NCBI GenBank assembly: GCA_947176745.1
Contig: CAMWRV010000020.1
Location: 1-43,735 of the forward strand
Source of the DNA: an uncultured Muribaculaceae bacterium
GTDB lineage: Bacteria > Bacteroidota > Bacteroidia > Bacteroidales > Muribaculaceae
Length of the DNA: 43,735 nucleotides
Direction of reading: 5' to 3'
Numbering within the stretch: position 1 is the first letter of the stretch; every line of letters begins with the position of its first letter. Positions 42,671 through 43,735 of this stretch are shown piece by piece. The notes under the pieces were generated by a model. It worked only from the letters and a program-made list of their open reading frames with translations. It made no database searches and was not told the DNA's origin. The position numbers and the translations under genes are program-made.

Positions 42671-43195
42671 ATGAAGAAACTTTTTTTACCCTTGATTGCC
42701 GCCGCCGCGCTCGTTCTTCCGGCGTCGGCCCAGAATGTGAATCTTTACGCCTCATACGGCGGCTACACTCAGATGGACGCATGTGACTGTCACGACGGAT
42801 GGAGCGGAGTCAACACAGCATGGGGAGCGGTCAATGTCGGTGTCGACTTCGGCATCGGTTCCCGTTTCCGCATCGGCCCCTCCTACACGTTCTCGTCAGC
42901 CACTACAAAGGGCGGCCCGAATCACTCGGATCTCTACTACCACGCCATCCTGATGAATGCGAAATATGACTATTACCGCACAGGCATTCTTGCCCTCTAC
43001 GCCCACGTAGGTCTCGGTGTAGAGATCTCGCACCTCGCGCCAAAATTCAGCGATTCATACAACAAGACATATTTCGCAGGTCAGATCTCGCCGATCGGAG
43101 CACGCGTTCAGCTCGGAAGCGGCTTCAACTTCTTCGGCGAACTCGGTTTCGGTGCCCAGGGCCTCGCCCAGTTCGGCTTCTCCTACGACTTCTGA
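42671..43195 (+). CDS. Small outer-membrane beta-barrel protein
   Basis: This 174-residue protein has a signal peptide (residues 1-20, ending PASAQ) and alternating hydrophobic strands with aromatic girdles, ending in FGFSYDF, whose terminal Phe is the usual outer-membrane targeting residue. About eight strands are plausible, as in OmpX/OmpW-like proteins. CDCHDGW near residues 38-44 is a local Cys/His/Asp cluster that could bind metal. It follows ureD at 113 bp in the same direction, so nickel or small-solute passage is an attractive but unproven role. Confidence 0.75.
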   Translation: MKKLFLPLIAAAALVLPASAQNVNLYASYGGYTQMDACDCHDGWSGVNTAWGAVNVGVDFGIGSRFRIGPSYTFSSATTKGGPNHSDLYYHAILMNAKYDYYRTGILALYAHVGLGVEISHLAPKFSDSYNKTYFAGQISPIGARVQLGSGFNFFGELGFGAQGLAQFGFSYDF

Positions 43196-43225
43196 CCCGC
43201 CCCGTTTCCTCTCCTCCTGAAATTC

Positions 43226-43288
43226 CCTCCCTTTCAGGGAGTCCTCTCCCTCCGGGATTCTCTCTCTTCTGCTTCTTCCCTCTGGGAA
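43226..43288 (+). other. Pyrimidine-rich stretch with three mini-hairpins
   Basis: In a C/T-rich strand three short stem-loops follow each other: CTCCCT-TTC-AGGGAG (43227-43241), TCCC-TCC-GGGA (43247-43257) and TTCCC-TCT-GGGAA (43276-43288). No coding frame is visible. It lies directly after the beta-barrel gene and may be a 3' UTR. Confidence 0.5.
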
Positions 43289-43321
43289 TTCAAGTTTCCC
43301 GGTTTCCTCCCTCCCCGCAAA

Positions 43322-43377
43322 AGCGCGTTCCTCAAGACCGACGGCGTACGCACGCCCCGAAGCCAGAGGAACGCGCT
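43322..43377. terminator. Branched hairpin downstream of the beta-barrel gene
   Basis: AGCGCGTTCCTC (43322-43333) pairs perfectly with GAGGAACGCGCT (43366-43377); inside, GGCGT pairs with ACGCC. It is followed by TAATCTTTTAT, a weak T-tract. It could terminate transcription from the urease side and from the hsdS side. Confidence 0.6.
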
Positions 43378-43397
43378 AATCTTTTATCCACAATAAC

Positions 43398-43709
43398 TTA
43401 AGTAATTATACTCTGTTGCCTGATTGTCCTGTAGCCGATTAGACTTAAAATATAACAATAACAAAGAATTAGCAATAAAAAGTTGGATTTGCACGCGGCT
43501 AAATCGCAATTTACCTCTGTCGGCATAACTGAAACCTGACCATTCATAAGAAGCGGCAACAGTTCATCACGATACTTGACCATTTCTCTGATTTCTCGTT
43601 CATTCGAGATTATTTGTGAAATGATATTGTTAGAAATGCTGCTGTATTTATAATCAAGATTCAAGGAGGGTTTTAACACTTTGAAGTTGTTTAAACTTAT
43701 TTCAAGATG
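43398..43709 (-). pseudogene. C-terminal remnant of a type I restriction specificity subunit (HsdS)
   Basis: The minus-strand frame contains IISNEREIREMVKYRDELLP and LLMNGQVSVM, the conserved C-terminal helix and end motif of HsdS proteins (compare LRD-LLP-LMNGQV). Upstream the frame enters the 50-bp inverted repeat and meets a TAA at 43710-43712, so no full gene is joined here. Downstream of NGQVSV it runs on for about 40 codons of unrelated hydrophobic sequence. It is either a silent cassette end or a broken gene; the rest of the locus would lie beyond the right edge. Confidence 0.6.
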
Positions 43710-43732
43710 TTAATAATGCAATAGAATAATTA
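43683..43732. repeat. 50-bp inverted repeat, right copy
   Basis: This is the exact reverse complement of bases 1-50. The window ends three bases later. It overlaps the upstream end of the HsdS-like frame. Confidence 0.85.
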
Positions 43733-43735
43733 AAA

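Overview
The window looks like chromosomal DNA of a gut Bacteroidales bacterium, most likely Muribaculaceae (S24-7). The family call is inference. Supporting signs are Bacteroidetes-type promoters (TTTG about 20 nt upstream of TAnnTTTG, with no strong Shine-Dalgarno), a type III glutamine synthetase, the DapL lysine route, BspA-like leucine-rich repeat proteins, C-terminal 'YFNLQGVRV' tails, an EF-G paralogue with a degenerate GTPase centre, and a complete urease cluster. No tRNA, rRNA, CRISPR array, transposase gene or prophage was seen.

Layout. 1-482: a 50-bp inverted repeat at the very edge, a possible 42-codon lipoprotein ORF, and a truncated copy of a mobile-like repeat. 483-2729: ahpC-ahpF peroxide reductase pair. 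2879-5848 (-): secreted BspA-like protein with a 918-bp internal duplication. 6143-8299 (-): EF-G-like factor. 8476-9615: hemW. 9743-11158: secreted PNGase F-family N-glycanase. 11285-13308: BlaI-type repressor and M56/TonB sensor, preceded by a double operator. 13564-15683: dapF-dapL. 15752-17941: glnN. 18022-20165 (-): membrane glycosyltransferase-like protein and tRNA-dihydrouridine synthase. 20409-21611: flavodiiron protein. 34610 down to 21863 (-): a long same-strand housekeeping run (sugar kinase, SGNH hydrolase, DUF5106-like, DoxX, mnmA, BFN nuclease, argR, ArgC-like, ssb, speA, truA, ligA, rpe, DedA). 34730-35800 (-): a second LRR protein. 36074-36304: small membrane protein. 36487-42557: ureA-B-C-E-F-[repeat element]-G-D, followed by a small outer-membrane beta-barrel. 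43196-43735: a hairpin-rich intergenic stretch, a type I restriction HsdS C-terminal remnant and the mirror copy of the edge repeat.

How the genes fit together. Nitrogen handling is prominent. Urease releases ammonia from urea, GlnN can assimilate it, DapF/DapL use nitrogen for diaminopimelate, and ArgR with SpeA covers arginine and polyamines. Oxidative or nitrosative defence is represented by AhpCF and the flavodiiron protein. The PNGase F homologue and the sugar kinase fit a host-glycan lifestyle.

The least ordinary signals are: (1) a 352-bp terminal-inverted-repeat element inserted between ureF and ureG, with a truncated relative upstream of ahpC and an end-like footprint after ureD; (2) the window being bounded by a perfect 50-bp inverted repeat, next to an hsdS tail on the right, suggesting a shuffling restriction locus; (3) an ArgC-like protein beside argR that has lost the catalytic cysteine; (4) an EF-G paralogue lacking the catalytic histidine; (5) a 40-nt perfect palindrome made of two BlaI-like operators overlapping a promoter; (6) a recurring TTTTGTGGGATGG intergenic motif of unknown role.
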